The notes beneath the pieces were generated by a model. It saw only the letters and a program-made list of their open reading frames with translations, did not search any database and had not been told where the DNA came from. A stretch of 44,882 nt of DNA from assembly GCF_019457905.1 (NCBI RefSeq), contig NZ_JAHZSV010000037.1:1-44882 (forward strand). The letters are read 5' to 3'. Of the stretch, positions 14,900 to 24,360 are shown piece after piece. The first letter of the stretch is position 1, and every line of letters starts with the position of its first letter. A program made the position numbers and the translations under genes. Source of the DNA: Flagellimonas abyssi (GTDB lineage Bacteria; Bacteroidota; Bacteroidia; Flavobacteriales; Flavobacteriaceae).

Positions 14900-16201
14900 A
14901 TGGGAGCTATTGTAGCCATTGTAGGAAGGCCCAATGTTGGGAAGTCCACTTTTTTCAACCGACTTATTCAGCGCCGTGAGGCGATAGTCGATGCCGTAAG
15001 CGGTGTTACGCGAGACCGTCATTACGGCAAAAGTGACTGGAACGGCAAGGAGTTTTCCTTGATCGATACCGGTGGTTACGTTTTGGGTAGCGACGATGTT
15101 TTCGAAAAAGAAATCGATAAACAAGTGGAATTGGCCATTGATGAGGCCGATGCCATCATTTTTATGGTGGATGTGGAATCCGGTGTCACAGGAATGGACG
15201 AAGATGTCGCCAAGCTTTTGCGTAGGGTCGATAAACCCACTTTTTTGGCTGTGAACAAAGTGGACAATGCCAAACGTATGGCCGATGCCGTGGAATTCTA
15301 TTCCTTGGGGTTGGGCGAATATTACACCCTTTCAAGTATCAATGGCAGTGGTACTGGAGAATTGTTGGATGCCCTTGTGAAAGTGCTCCCAGAGGAAGTG
15401 GAAGAAGAAAGCGAATTGCCCCGTTTTGCCGTGGTGGGAAGGCCCAACGCGGGAAAATCGTCCTTTATCAATGCATTGATAGGAGAGGATAGATACATTG
15501 TTACCGATATCGCGGGAACTACACGCGATAGCATCGATACCAAGTATAATCGGTTTGGATTTGAATTCAATTTGGTGGACACGGCAGGAATCCGCAGAAA
15601 AGCCAAAGTGAAGGAAGATTTGGAATTTTACTCTGTAATGCGTTCGGTTCGTGCCATTGAGTATTGCGATGTATGTATCGTGATGTTGGACGCCACAAGA
15701 GGTTTTGATGGACAGGTGCAGAACATTTTTTGGCTGGCCCAGCGCAACAATAAAGGCATCGTGATTCTAGTGAACAAATGGGATTTGGTAGAGAAGGAGA
15801 CCAATTCGGTAAAGGAATACACCGTAAAAATAAAAGAAGTGATTTCTCCTTTTGAAGATGTGCCGATACTTTTCATATCCGTTATGAACAAACAAAGGAT
15901 TTATAAGGCCATCGAAACCGCTGTGGATGTTTATAAAAACCGTTCTAAACGTATCCCGACACGAAAGCTGAACGATATTTTGCTTCCCATCATTGAAAAA
16001 ACACCGCCACCATCAACCAAAGGGAAATACGTAAAGATCAAGTTTTGCACCCAATTGCCCACGCCATACCCGCAATTTGCCTTTTTCTGCAATTTGCCAC
16101 AGTATGTAAAGGATCCTTACAAACGATTCTTGGAGAACAAAATCAGGCAAAACTTTGATTTTACCGGTGTTCCGATGACCATTTTTATGCGGAAGAAATA
16201 A
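14900..16201 (+). CDS. der: Ribosome biogenesis GTPase Der (EngA), 433 aa
   Basis: Essential for 50S assembly. Two tandem GTPase domains are visible: first with GRPNVGKS (residues 9-16), DTGG, and NKVD near 118; second with GRPNAGKS near 180, DTAG near 227, and NKWD near 293. A KH-like C-terminal domain follows ([22 protein letters not shown] ... [19 protein letters not shown]). Length is normal. It is monocistronic by position: the preceding gene diverges and the following pbpC converges with no gap, and no terminator hairpin is seen between them. Confidence 0.97.
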   Translation: MGAIVAIVGRPNVGKSTFFNRLIQRREAIVDAVSGVTRDRHYGKSDWNGKEFSLIDTGGYVLGSDDVFEKEIDKQVELAIDEADAIIFMVDVESGVTGMDEDVAKLLRRVDKPTFLAVNKVDNAKRMADAVEFYSLGLGEYYTLSSINGSGTGELLDALVKVLPEEVEEESELPRFAVVGRPNAGKSSFINALIGEDRYIVTDIAGTTRDSIDTKYNRFGFEFNLVDTAGIRRKAKVKEDLEFYSVMRSVRAIEYCDVCIVMLDATRGFDGQVQNIFWLAQRNNKGIVILVNKWDLVEKETNSVKEYTVKIKEVISPFEDVPILFISVMNKQRIYKAIETAVDVYKNRSKRIPTRKLNDILLPIIEKTPPPSTKGKYVKIKFCTQLPTPYPQFAFFCNLPQYVKDPYKRFLENKIRQNFDFTGVPMTIFMRKK

Positions 16202-18574
16202 TTATTCGCCCGAAGCTGAGCGTACTTTCACCAATTGCTGAATTCGATTGCCCTGATTGTCCACGACTGTGAGCATATACTCACCGGCTTCGATGGGTAG
16301 AATCAGCTCATGGAAATTCTCTGTCTTGCCAATAAATAATTCATCCAAATACCAATAAATGATAGCGTTGGATTGTTGGTGTGCCAGTTTTAGAATGATT
16401 TCCATACTTTTTTCGCCCAAATCCTTTGGGAGTAGCACGGTTTCATTTCTTTTAGGGTAGATGAATTCCATTAAATTATTTTCCAATGCAGAACAACCTT
16501 CCAAATAAGGCGGTAGAGGTTTGTAATTTGGATTCGAAGAAGCGTAATAATATTCCAAAATAGGAGGGAGCACCAACCAATTCTTGGCGACCATATTTTC
16601 CAGAGGGTAACATTCGGAGTTTACTCTATACTGTTCCGAAGCATCTAAAAAAACCTGCTGATGATAGGGGCACGGACCACTTCGTGTTCCGTGTGTAGGC
16701 ACCCATTCTTTTTTAACATCATCACAATAAACGGACGCACGATATCCACTTTGAACACAAATCTCCAACTCCACAAGGTCATCAAATGGTTCTTTAAACC
16801 ATCCGCTTTGGGGAAGTGCATCCAAGACATCAAAAAGAAGTGGGGCTGCTGCTGTGATTCCTGTAAGTCCGGGCCTGCCTTCACCATCGGCATTTCCCGC
16901 CCAAACTCCAATGGCATATTTTGGCGTGACCCCAACGGCCCAAGCATCCTTAAAACCAAAACTGGTACCAGTTTTCCATGCAATGGGCTGCGAGGAATCA
17001 AAAAACTGCCAATTTTCGTCACCTTCAGGTCTGTTGACCTCGTACATGGACTGAAATGTGCTGTAAATGGAACCTGCTCCAAAAACCAAAGGGTCAAATT
17101 GTTCGTTGCCGAAGTTCTTCGTCTCGTTTTGTAAATACGTAGCTTCTGTAAATTCTTTATTGCGGTACGTGCTGGAATGGGTCAAAAAATAATTCAGACT
17201 GGAAGCTGTAGAGGCATAGGTCGAAGTCACTTCCCAAAGGGAACTTTCCGCACCACCGAGAATCAAGGATAGCCCATAATAGGAAGCAGGCTTGTCCAAC
17301 GATTCCATCTTCATTTTGTGGAGTTTGTTATAGAACTTTTGAAGTCCATATTCCCGTAGCAAGCGGACAGCAGGGACATTCAACGAGCGGGATAATGCTT
17401 TGCTGGCAGGCACGGAGCCTACGTATTTCAAATTAAAATTTTGAGGGTTGTATCCGTTGATTACCGTTGGAACATCCTCCACTAAGCTATGGGGCAGCAA
17501 TTGACCTTCATCCAACAAAGAAGCGAACAGAAAGGGCTTCAAGGTGCTTCCAGTGCTTCTTTTTTTGGTAATGATGTCCACATAATTGGCGTGTGTTTCA
17601 TCCGAAGGAGAATTTCCTACATATCCCAAAACTTTTCGTGTTTCCACATCAAGCACTAAAATGGCCAAGTTGTGTATTTCGTTGCTCTGCAATTGCCGAT
17701 AATGTCGTTCTGCCAAAAGATTCAATCGTTGCTGTAAGGGTCTTTGAATCGAAGTGGTCACACGTTCGCCCGGATGCTCATTTCGGATACGCTCGGTAAG
17801 ATGAGGTGCCACATCGGGCAGGGGAAAAGGTTTTTGCGGAAGCGGTTCTGCTATGGCCAATTCGTAGGTGGTTTCATCAATGACTCCTTTCTCCCATAAT
17901 TTTTTCAATAACCGGTTTCGCTTGTCCAAAAAGGCCTGTTCGTTTCGTCCCGGGAAAATAAGTGCCGGGGCATTGGGCAAAACGGCCAAGGCAGCAGATT
18001 GCCCCCAGCTCAGTTCGTGGGCAGGAATTCCAAAGTAACGCCAAGCTGCCGTTTCCAATCCCACTACATTGCCCCCGTAAGGTGTGTGGGAGGCATAAAG
18101 TTTCAAAATTTCTTCTTTGGAGTAACGTAGCTCCAATCGAGTGGCCATAAATATTTCGATGATTTTTTCCCAATATGTTCTGCTTTGATTTTTACGGCTG
18201 AGGCGGATAACCTGTTGTGTGATGGTACTGCCGCCTCTTCGCGTTTCTTTGGTTAGATTGTGTCCGATGGCTTTAATAATGGAAATGGGGTTGAAGCCGG
18301 GGTGCTGATAAAAATACTCATCTTCAAAAAGTAAAATACTCTGTCTGAAGCGTTCGGGAACAGAATCAATCTGAGGAAACCGCCATTGGCCATCATCGGC
18401 AATACGTGCCCCGATGAGCGAACCCTCCGAACTGTCAACAACGGTTGATGTTGGGACTTCGAACAGATTTTTGGGCAGGCAAAACAACCATAAAATCAGA
18501 GTGATGAAAAATACACCAAACGTGATTTTATGGTTGGCAATATATTTTTTTACAGGCGAAAAAAACTCAAACAT
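16202..18574 (-). CDS. pbpC: Penicillin-binding protein 1C, 790 aa
   Basis: A bifunctional peptidoglycan synthase anchored in the inner membrane. One TM helix at residues 16-36 (ITFGVFFITLILWLFCLP). Glycosyltransferase (GT51) motifs: FEDEYFYQHPGFNP and GGSTITQQV. Transpeptidase motifs: STGSTLKPF (SxxK), RSLNVPAV (SxN), and KTGTSFGFKDAWAVG (KTG). The C-terminal domain of about 100 residues, with several cysteines before it, fits BiPBP_C. It follows the alpha-2-macroglobulin gene by 9 bp, matching the pbpC-yfhM partnership known from proteobacteria, in which an A2M-like trap protein works with PBP1C in envelope defence and repair. Confidence 0.95.
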   Translation of the reverse strand: MFEFFSPVKKYIANHKITFGVFFITLILWLFCLPKNLFEVPTSTVVDSSEGSLIGARIADDGQWRFPQIDSVPERFRQSILLFEDEYFYQHPGFNPISIIKAIGHNLTKETRRGGSTITQQVIRLSRKNQSRTYWEKIIEIFMATRLELRYSKEEILKLYASHTPYGGNVVGLETAAWRYFGIPAHELSWGQSAALAVLPNAPALIFPGRNEQAFLDKRNRLLKKLWEKGVIDETTYELAIAEPLPQKPFPLPDVAPHLTERIRNEHPGERVTTSIQRPLQQRLNLLAERHYRQLQSNEIHNLAILVLDVETRKVLGYVGNSPSDETHANYVDIITKKRSTGSTLKPFLFASLLDEGQLLPHSLVEDVPTVINGYNPQNFNLKYVGSVPASKALSRSLNVPAVRLLREYGLQKFYNKLHKMKMESLDKPASYYGLSLILGGAESSLWEVTSTYASTASSLNYFLTHSSTYRNKEFTEATYLQNETKNFGNEQFDPLVFGAGSIYSTFQSMYEVNRPEGDENWQFFDSSQPIAWKTGTSFGFKDAWAVGVTPKYAIGVWAGNADGEGRPGLTGITAAAPLLFDVLDALPQSGWFKEPFDDLVELEICVQSGYRASVYCDDVKKEWVPTHGTRSGPCPYHQQVFLDASEQYRVNSECYPLENMVAKNWLVLPPILEYYYASSNPNYKPLPPYLEGCSALENNLMEFIYPKRNETVLLPKDLGEKSMEIILKLAHQQSNAIIYWYLDELFIGKTENFHELILPIEAGEYMLTVVDNQGNRIQQLVKVRSASGE

Positions 18575-18583
18575 TCATTAACA

Positions 18584-21500
18584 TTACTGAACTATTTTTA
18601 CCCATTGGCCTTTGTTTCGGGCTAGGTAGTTGTTGTCATACATCGCTTCGACTTGGGCCCCGGGCAAATAATAATCGCCCAAGAACGATGCATTCAATTT
18701 GATGGTAAAGACTTTTGATTTTTTGGCGTCCAAATCAAAATATAGGTGCGTTCGGTCGTCCCGTGTATCCACATAATCCGCTTTGGACGCATTTTCATTG
18801 TCCCCGCTTACAAAAGAGGTGTCCACGATTTCCCATCCGCTGGGTACGATATGGGTCAGTGCCACATTGTCGATATAATCATCGGAACTGTTGAAGATGG
18901 TCACTTTTGCTTCAAATTCTGTTCCTTGTCTCAGTTCATTTATATTGACGGAATTGCCCAATGGATCTTGATAGTTCACGGACAACCTTAGGTTTTGCTG
19001 CTGTGTCAATTCCTCGCCGACCGGCAACTTTCCAGTTTGGGTAAGGGTCGCGTAAATGATGTTTCCTTGATTATTTTTCACTTCGATGTCTTCTTTGAAC
19101 GAAGTGACGGAAAGTTCCCGCTGCGCTATGGCCCTGTCGGTTTTAACATTAATGTTTTTTCTATTATTGGTAAAAGTAAGGTCGATGGACCTTCCTCCAT
19201 TCTTCATAACCATTTTGGACATTGCCAAGAGAGCAAAAGCTGTTTCTTGGGTGCTGTACCATTGCTGGGATGATAAATTTTTGGCCAAGGAAACGGCCAG
19301 TTCCCTTTGTTGCGTGTCGCCCAAAATCACCATAGTCTCTAAGGCCATTGCACGGTTTCGGAATACCGAACCATAGGTTCTGTAATTGTAGTTATTGGGT
19401 TTAAAGTTGATGTTTGCCTTTTGGGCGATGGCCTCAGCCACCTCTTTTTTCCCGACCAAGGCATAAGCAGCCGCCAATCTCCATTTGGCCTCGTTGCTGA
19501 GGTTTGCGGTTTCCCGTAAACGGTTCATTGCGGCCAGTTCGGGCTGTTGGGCCAAGGCCAAGGTGTACAAACGGTATGCTTGTGAAACATCGTCGTTGTA
19601 GTAAGTACTTTGGTTGCTCCATTGGCGTGCGGCATTTTTCTGGTAGCGCAGCCAATTGCTCAAGAAGGTCAACGGTAATTGATACCCCTGCTGTTTGGCT
19701 TCCAGCATAAAATGACCTGCGTAGGAGGTTCCCCAATCATCCGCATTGCCATAACCGGGCCAGTAACTCAATCCCCCATTGGGAACTTGGAAATCGCCAA
19801 GTCGTTCAATGGCAGCTTTTATGTTTTTCTCAATCTCCTTCTTTTTATCAAAAGTGATGTCCAATACATCCGCCAAGAACAATTGAGGGAATGCTGCGGA
19901 AGTGGTTTGCTCCACGCATCCATGGGGATAGCGGAGCAGGTAATCCATTCGTTTGGAGAAATCCATTGGAGGAAGCGTTGAGAATTCTATAAATGCCTCG
20001 TTGGTTCCCGAAGTGCCAAAAGTTTCCATTGAGATGGTCTGTGACGCGTTGGGGTCGAGCGTGTACAATTCACTTTTGGTGGTCACGGGATTCGGATTTT
20101 CCACATCGATTTCTGTCTCGTTGGATGCGCTTTCGCCAGCGCCCGTAGCGGTCACTTTTATGGTTTGGAAAGATGATGTTGGATTGACTTTAAAATCAAA
20201 GTTGACAATTTGTTCCCCAACTGCATTGAACGTAATGCTCTTGGAAGTTCCATTAATGGGCTCCAATGCTTTTCCTGCATCAATATTGACCTTTACATTT
20301 TTCACTTTGGGTTCCATGGCAAATACGGTAACCGGGATGGTCACGGTTTCGCCGGGTGATAATTTTCGAGGAATGGAGGTCAGTACCATCAAAGGTTTGC
20401 GTACAGGCGTAGTTTTTTCGGAATTGCCATAAGCGCTGTTCGGGTTCCCGGCAACTACCATGGTGCGTACGGAACCTACGTAGTTCGGCATATCTATGGT
20501 ATGCGATACTTTTTCGCCTGCCTTTAGGGTAAACGGACCCAGATACGTAACGACGGGTTTAAAACGTTGTGCCTTTCGGTTTTTGGCGCCAGCTCCAATG
20601 CCACCACCTCCTATGGCGTAGATGTTATCCACACTTACGGAGTAGGCTCCCATCACATCATCAAAAATGTCAAAAGTCTTTACTCCCAAGGCCTGTCTGG
20701 CATAGAATGCACTGTGAATATCTGGAGTGGTAAAGCGTGTCAAGTCTAAAAGACCATCATCTACCACGGCCAACGAATAGGTCATTGGTTTTTTATTGGC
20801 CTCGGAAATGGTCACCTTGTACGATGTTTCCGGTTGCAGCACATCCGGCATGCTGATTTGCGGCTCCAAGAATGTGGCTGGATTTTCCACTAACAGCGGA
20901 ACCACACCGTACAAACGAATGGGCAAATCGTTTTTAACCTGACTGTGTGGTTGCAACAAGGAAATGTTCACGTAGGCATTCGGAGCCATTTCTGCCGTAA
21001 TCGGAATGGTGGCCCGAGTTTCTTTGGCTGAAGTTTCTATCCATTGTTGGGAGAGTACCTCTGTACCGTTTTCGATGCTAATTAAAGCGCGACCGCCTTT
21101 ATCTGAAGGAAAAGTTACAGTCGCTTTTTCCCCAAGGGTATATTTTTCCTTATCGGTGGAGAAAATCAAAATTTTTGAGCTTTCGGCATCTGCAGATGAA
21201 GGTCTTCGCCACCAATTACGATAAAAATAAGCCGTACGTCCCGTTGCATGACCGGAAACTTCATCAATCACACGGATGAGGTAACGTCCGCCTTGCTCAT
21301 CGGGAACATTGATGTTGAAATTGGCCTTGCCCTCGCTTCCCGTAGTTACATTCATTTCTTTGAACGGTCGGTGCACGGTGGCATTTTCATATCGTGATAA
21401 GTTATCGTAACCACGGTTCCACCACCAGCGCCATTCAATTTTGAACACTTGCACTTTTAATTTTCGGTTGCCCGATGGATTTCCTTGTGCATCCACGGTA

Positions 21501-24142
21501 ACCACATCAAACGTATTGTTGTCATCCGTTAAGAAAGAACCGTACTGTTTAGCTTCCGGTGAACGAAGGCCGACAAAGTTGGAAAATGGGGCCAAATTTT
21601 TGGAGAATACATCTATTGAAAAGTCGCCGCCTCCTTCAAACACTTTTGTTGTAAAAGTTGCTTGCAGCATTCCCGGTGCGTTGCCGTTCACGTCGATTTT
21701 TTTGTTGATGTCGAGTACTCCATTAGCATCCAAGTTTGATGATATCCATTGCAATTCAGTTTGGTTGAATGTGCGTACAGGGTCTTGGAAAACATAACCT
21801 TTGTACTTAGGAAATGCTGTGGAGGTCTCGCTCAACGTAGCATTTATATCGATTTTTAAGTTACGTGCTGGAGCGCCATGCAGCCATTTTACTTCGGCTT
21901 TTCCCCTGTTGGTGGAATTGGCTTCCAGTACTTCATCATCAAAAGTAAAATCCACTTTTAATCGATTCGGTTTTACAGTGGCTACCTTTAAAGTTTTAGT
22001 GAACTGTGCCCCTCCCACAATCACTTTGGCAGACCAGTTTCCAGTGGGGGCGGTAGCTTCAGTCGGAATGGGGAAGTAGTAGAAATTCTTTTCTTTTTTT
22101 GCGTACAGACCATCGGCAACGGGAATACTGCCTTCTTTTAAAACATGACGTTGCACCAGTTTACCACGTGCATCACTGACTTCCAAAGCCACGGGGTGCC
22201 CTTTAGGCAAGGGGTTGGCATTGTCATCCAAAACAAAGGTCAAATGAATGATATCGCCGGGTCGGTGTACTCCTCTTTCGGCATACAAATAACCTTGCAA
22301 TCCTTTTTGGAGCTGCTCTCCGGAAACATCAAATTTACTCAGGGACAATGCATTTCCGTCCGTAAGTTTGGCATAGGCAAAATTGTTGTTATGTTCTGCC
22401 ACCGCAAAGGCAATGCCCTTGTCGCTATCGTAAACGGAAAGACCTTGTGGATCGGTTGTAACCTCGCCGATATATTGCTGTTGATAGTTGTAGAGTTTTA
22501 TTCTGGCTCCTGACACGGGTTGTGTGGTGAGCAAGTTGGTTACGGCAAAATGATGGGAGCGGTTGCTTCCTTTTTTCACGATGAGCCCTAAATCGCTTCC
22601 CAATAGATTTGTTGCTGCTATCCTATCGTAGTTGTAGTAGGCGGAATGGCAAGGGTTGTCCTGCTCTTCCCAATTGTAATCATAATTTCTGTAGTTGTAG
22701 ATTTCGTTGTTCCAGTAGCGCTCTTCTTCGGAGGCTTCATCCGAGCTTTGCTCTAAAGCATATTCGGTGTTGGATTCTTCGGTTTCGGCACTATCTCCAC
22801 AATCGTAAGTGGTGTGTTCTTTCTTAAAACTGAACTCCACCCGATACAGTGAACCGGGATTTATTTTTATCAACTCCGACAAATCGAGACCGTGAGCCTG
22901 CCAGTAGCTGGAATTTTGGTTGCCGTCTTTTGTGAGCGGAATCACTTTGTAGGCTACCCTGCGTCCAACGGGTCTAAAATCGGGGCTGTAACTTTCGGTC
23001 AAATCATAGTTTTGGAGATACTGGAGCATATTGTCCTGATACACTTGAATTACACGAACTTCAACGGCAGCAAGGTTGACGGTTTCAAAATAAATGGGCG
23101 TGGATGACGCATTGGGGAGAATGGTTCCTTTGGAAATCAATCGAACAGCCGGTTTGAGCTGTTCAAAAGAGACCAGTTCGGAAAAGTCATTTTTCAACGT
23201 GAAACCATATTCACTTTTTATTCCTTGAAAGGCATTGATGCGCACCTCACCTAAAATGCGATTGGACGGGTAGACGCTTAAAACGTTGCCGTTGATTTCA
23301 TATCGAACGCTTTCCGCATTTTCAATGGTGACCAAACCATTTAGGTTTTGATCCTGTTTTAAGGGTTCGGAGAAATTTAGGGTAAGCACAGCATTGGGTG
23401 ATGATGTGGTCTTGGCATCAATAATCACAAATTTGTTTTTGCCAGGAATCGTATAATTTTCCGAGCCTTTATTGTCAATATTGAATGCATCGCCTGTCCA
23501 ATTGATAATAAGTTCGCTATCGTCCGTTTTTCTGGAAATACTGTCAATTTTAAAACTGAAGTACTGTGCGTTTTCCGAAATATTGTCCCATTTCACGGGG
23601 ATAGTTTTATCTCCCTGCTTTACGGAAAGTATCGTTTCTATTTTGGATGCTTCCAAAACATCCGAAGCATCCAAAGTACCCGTTAGGTATTGCCAATCTT
23701 TGCTATACGACTGTAAATCTCCTAGGTTGACCCTAAAATTAGGGGCAATGGTCTTAAAACTAAAAGTGTACGTCTTAAACTCACTTTTTATATCCTCGAT
23801 GAGTTTGTTGAGTTTCAGGCTAACGGTGTATTCCGTATTTGGTTTTAAATATTCAGTGGGTTGAAAGGTGATTTCCCTTCCATTGTCAATGATCAGTTGG
23901 CCATCCACCTTGGGCGAGATGTCCAAATATTCCTTGGGAAGTTCCTGCGTCAGTTCAAACTGTTCCAACTGTTGGGCCAACGCAATGGTAATTGGAGTAG
24001 AAATACTTTGATTGCCGTTGGTGTGATAACTTATGTAATCCTTGAACTTGAAGAGATTATCGGTTTCAGAGCCACCCTTTTTTTTGCAAGATGCAACTAG
24101 AATAAGTAGGGCAATAAGAATGGTTTTGTAGGATCGAGACAT
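18584..24142 (-). CDS. Bacterial alpha-2-macroglobulin family lipoprotein, 1852 aa
   Basis: A periplasmic protease-trap protein. The ATG at 24142 gives a lipoprotein signal (residues 1-18, lipobox LVASC then KKKGG); the longer reading starts at a TTG and hides this signal. The chain has several MG-type beta domains, an MG2 segment with YAERGVHRPGDIIHLTF, and the thioester motif GCVEQTT near residue 1410, followed by the helical alpha-toroid (GLSYWPGYGNADDWGTSYAGHFMLEA). The intact Cys and Gln mean the thioester can form. Lys/Asp after the lipid Cys may decide which membrane it stays in. It lies 9 bp upstream of pbpC and is almost certainly co-transcribed with it. Confidence 0.95.
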   Translation of the reverse strand: MSRSYKTILIALLILVASCKKKGGSETDNLFKFKDYISYHTNGNQSISTPITIALAQQLEQFELTQELPKEYLDISPKVDGQLIIDNGREITFQPTEYLKPNTEYTVSLKLNKLIEDIKSEFKTYTFSFKTIAPNFRVNLGDLQSYSKDWQYLTGTLDASDVLEASKIETILSVKQGDKTIPVKWDNISENAQYFSFKIDSISRKTDDSELIINWTGDAFNIDNKGSENYTIPGKNKFVIIDAKTTSSPNAVLTLNFSEPLKQDQNLNGLVTIENAESVRYEINGNVLSVYPSNRILGEVRINAFQGIKSEYGFTLKNDFSELVSFEQLKPAVRLISKGTILPNASSTPIYFETVNLAAVEVRVIQVYQDNMLQYLQNYDLTESYSPDFRPVGRRVAYKVIPLTKDGNQNSSYWQAHGLDLSELIKINPGSLYRVEFSFKKEHTTYDCGDSAETEESNTEYALEQSSDEASEEERYWNNEIYNYRNYDYNWEEQDNPCHSAYYNYDRIAATNLLGSDLGLIVKKGSNRSHHFAVTNLLTTQPVSGARIKLYNYQQQYIGEVTTDPQGLSVYDSDKGIAFAVAEHNNNFAYAKLTDGNALSLSKFDVSGEQLQKGLQGYLYAERGVHRPGDIIHLTFVLDDNANPLPKGHPVALEVSDARGKLVQRHVLKEGSIPVADGLYAKKEKNFYYFPIPTEATAPTGNWSAKVIVGGAQFTKTLKVATVKPNRLKVDFTFDDEVLEANSTNRGKAEVKWLHGAPARNLKIDINATLSETSTAFPKYKGYVFQDPVRTFNQTELQWISSNLDANGVLDINKKIDVNGNAPGMLQATFTTKVFEGGGDFSIDVFSKNLAPFSNFVGLRSPEAKQYGSFLTDDNNTFDVVTVDAQGNPSGNRKLKVQVFKIEWRWWWNRGYDNLSRYENATVHRPFKEMNVTTGSEGKANFNINVPDEQGGRYLIRVIDEVSGHATGRTAYFYRNWWRRPSSADAESSKILIFSTDKEKYTLGEKATVTFPSDKGGRALISIENGTEVLSQQWIETSAKETRATIPITAEMAPNAYVNISLLQPHSQVKNDLPIRLYGVVPLLVENPATFLEPQISMPDVLQPETSYKVTISEANKKPMTYSLAVVDDGLLDLTRFTTPDIHSAFYARQALGVKTFDIFDDVMGAYSVSVDNIYAIGGGGIGAGAKNRKAQRFKPVVTYLGPFTLKAGEKVSHTIDMPNYVGSVRTMVVAGNPNSAYGNSEKTTPVRKPLMVLTSIPRKLSPGETVTIPVTVFAMEPKVKNVKVNIDAGKALEPINGTSKSITFNAVGEQIVNFDFKVNPTSSFQTIKVTATGAGESASNETEIDVENPNPVTTKSELYTLDPNASQTISMETFGTSGTNEAFIEFSTLPPMDFSKRMDYLLRYPHGCVEQTTSAAFPQLFLADVLDITFDKKKEIEKNIKAAIERLGDFQVPNGGLSYWPGYGNADDWGTSYAGHFMLEAKQQGYQLPLTFLSNWLRYQKNAARQWSNQSTYYNDDVSQAYRLYTLALAQQPELAAMNRLRETANLSNEAKWRLAAAYALVGKKEVAEAIAQKANINFKPNNYNYRTYGSVFRNRAMALETMVILGDTQQRELAVSLAKNLSSQQWYSTQETAFALLAMSKMVMKNGGRSIDLTFTNNRKNINVKTDRAIAQRELSVTSFKEDIEVKNNQGNIIYATLTQTGKLPVGEELTQQQNLRLSVNYQDPLGNSVNINELRQGTEFEAKVTIFNSSDDYIDNVALTHIVPSGWEIVDTSFVSGDNENASKADYVDTRDDRTHLYFDLDAKKSKVFTIKLNASFLGDYYLPGAQVEAMYDNNYLARNKGQWVKIVQ

Positions 24143-24360
24143 GAGAAAGCTAGTGTTTTTATTCAAAAGTTAATCTGAAAGCAAGATACTTAAAATTGAA
24201 AAGCGGCATAGCATAAGTTTACGGATGGTGCTTTTGAGTTTACGTATGAAGGTCGGGGGATAATTTTCTCAAAGTTTCGTTAAAAGTGCCTTCACTTAAT
24301 TTACCAATCCGATATTTAGCAGTCTAAACACCATAAGTAACCATACAAGACAGATTCAAA

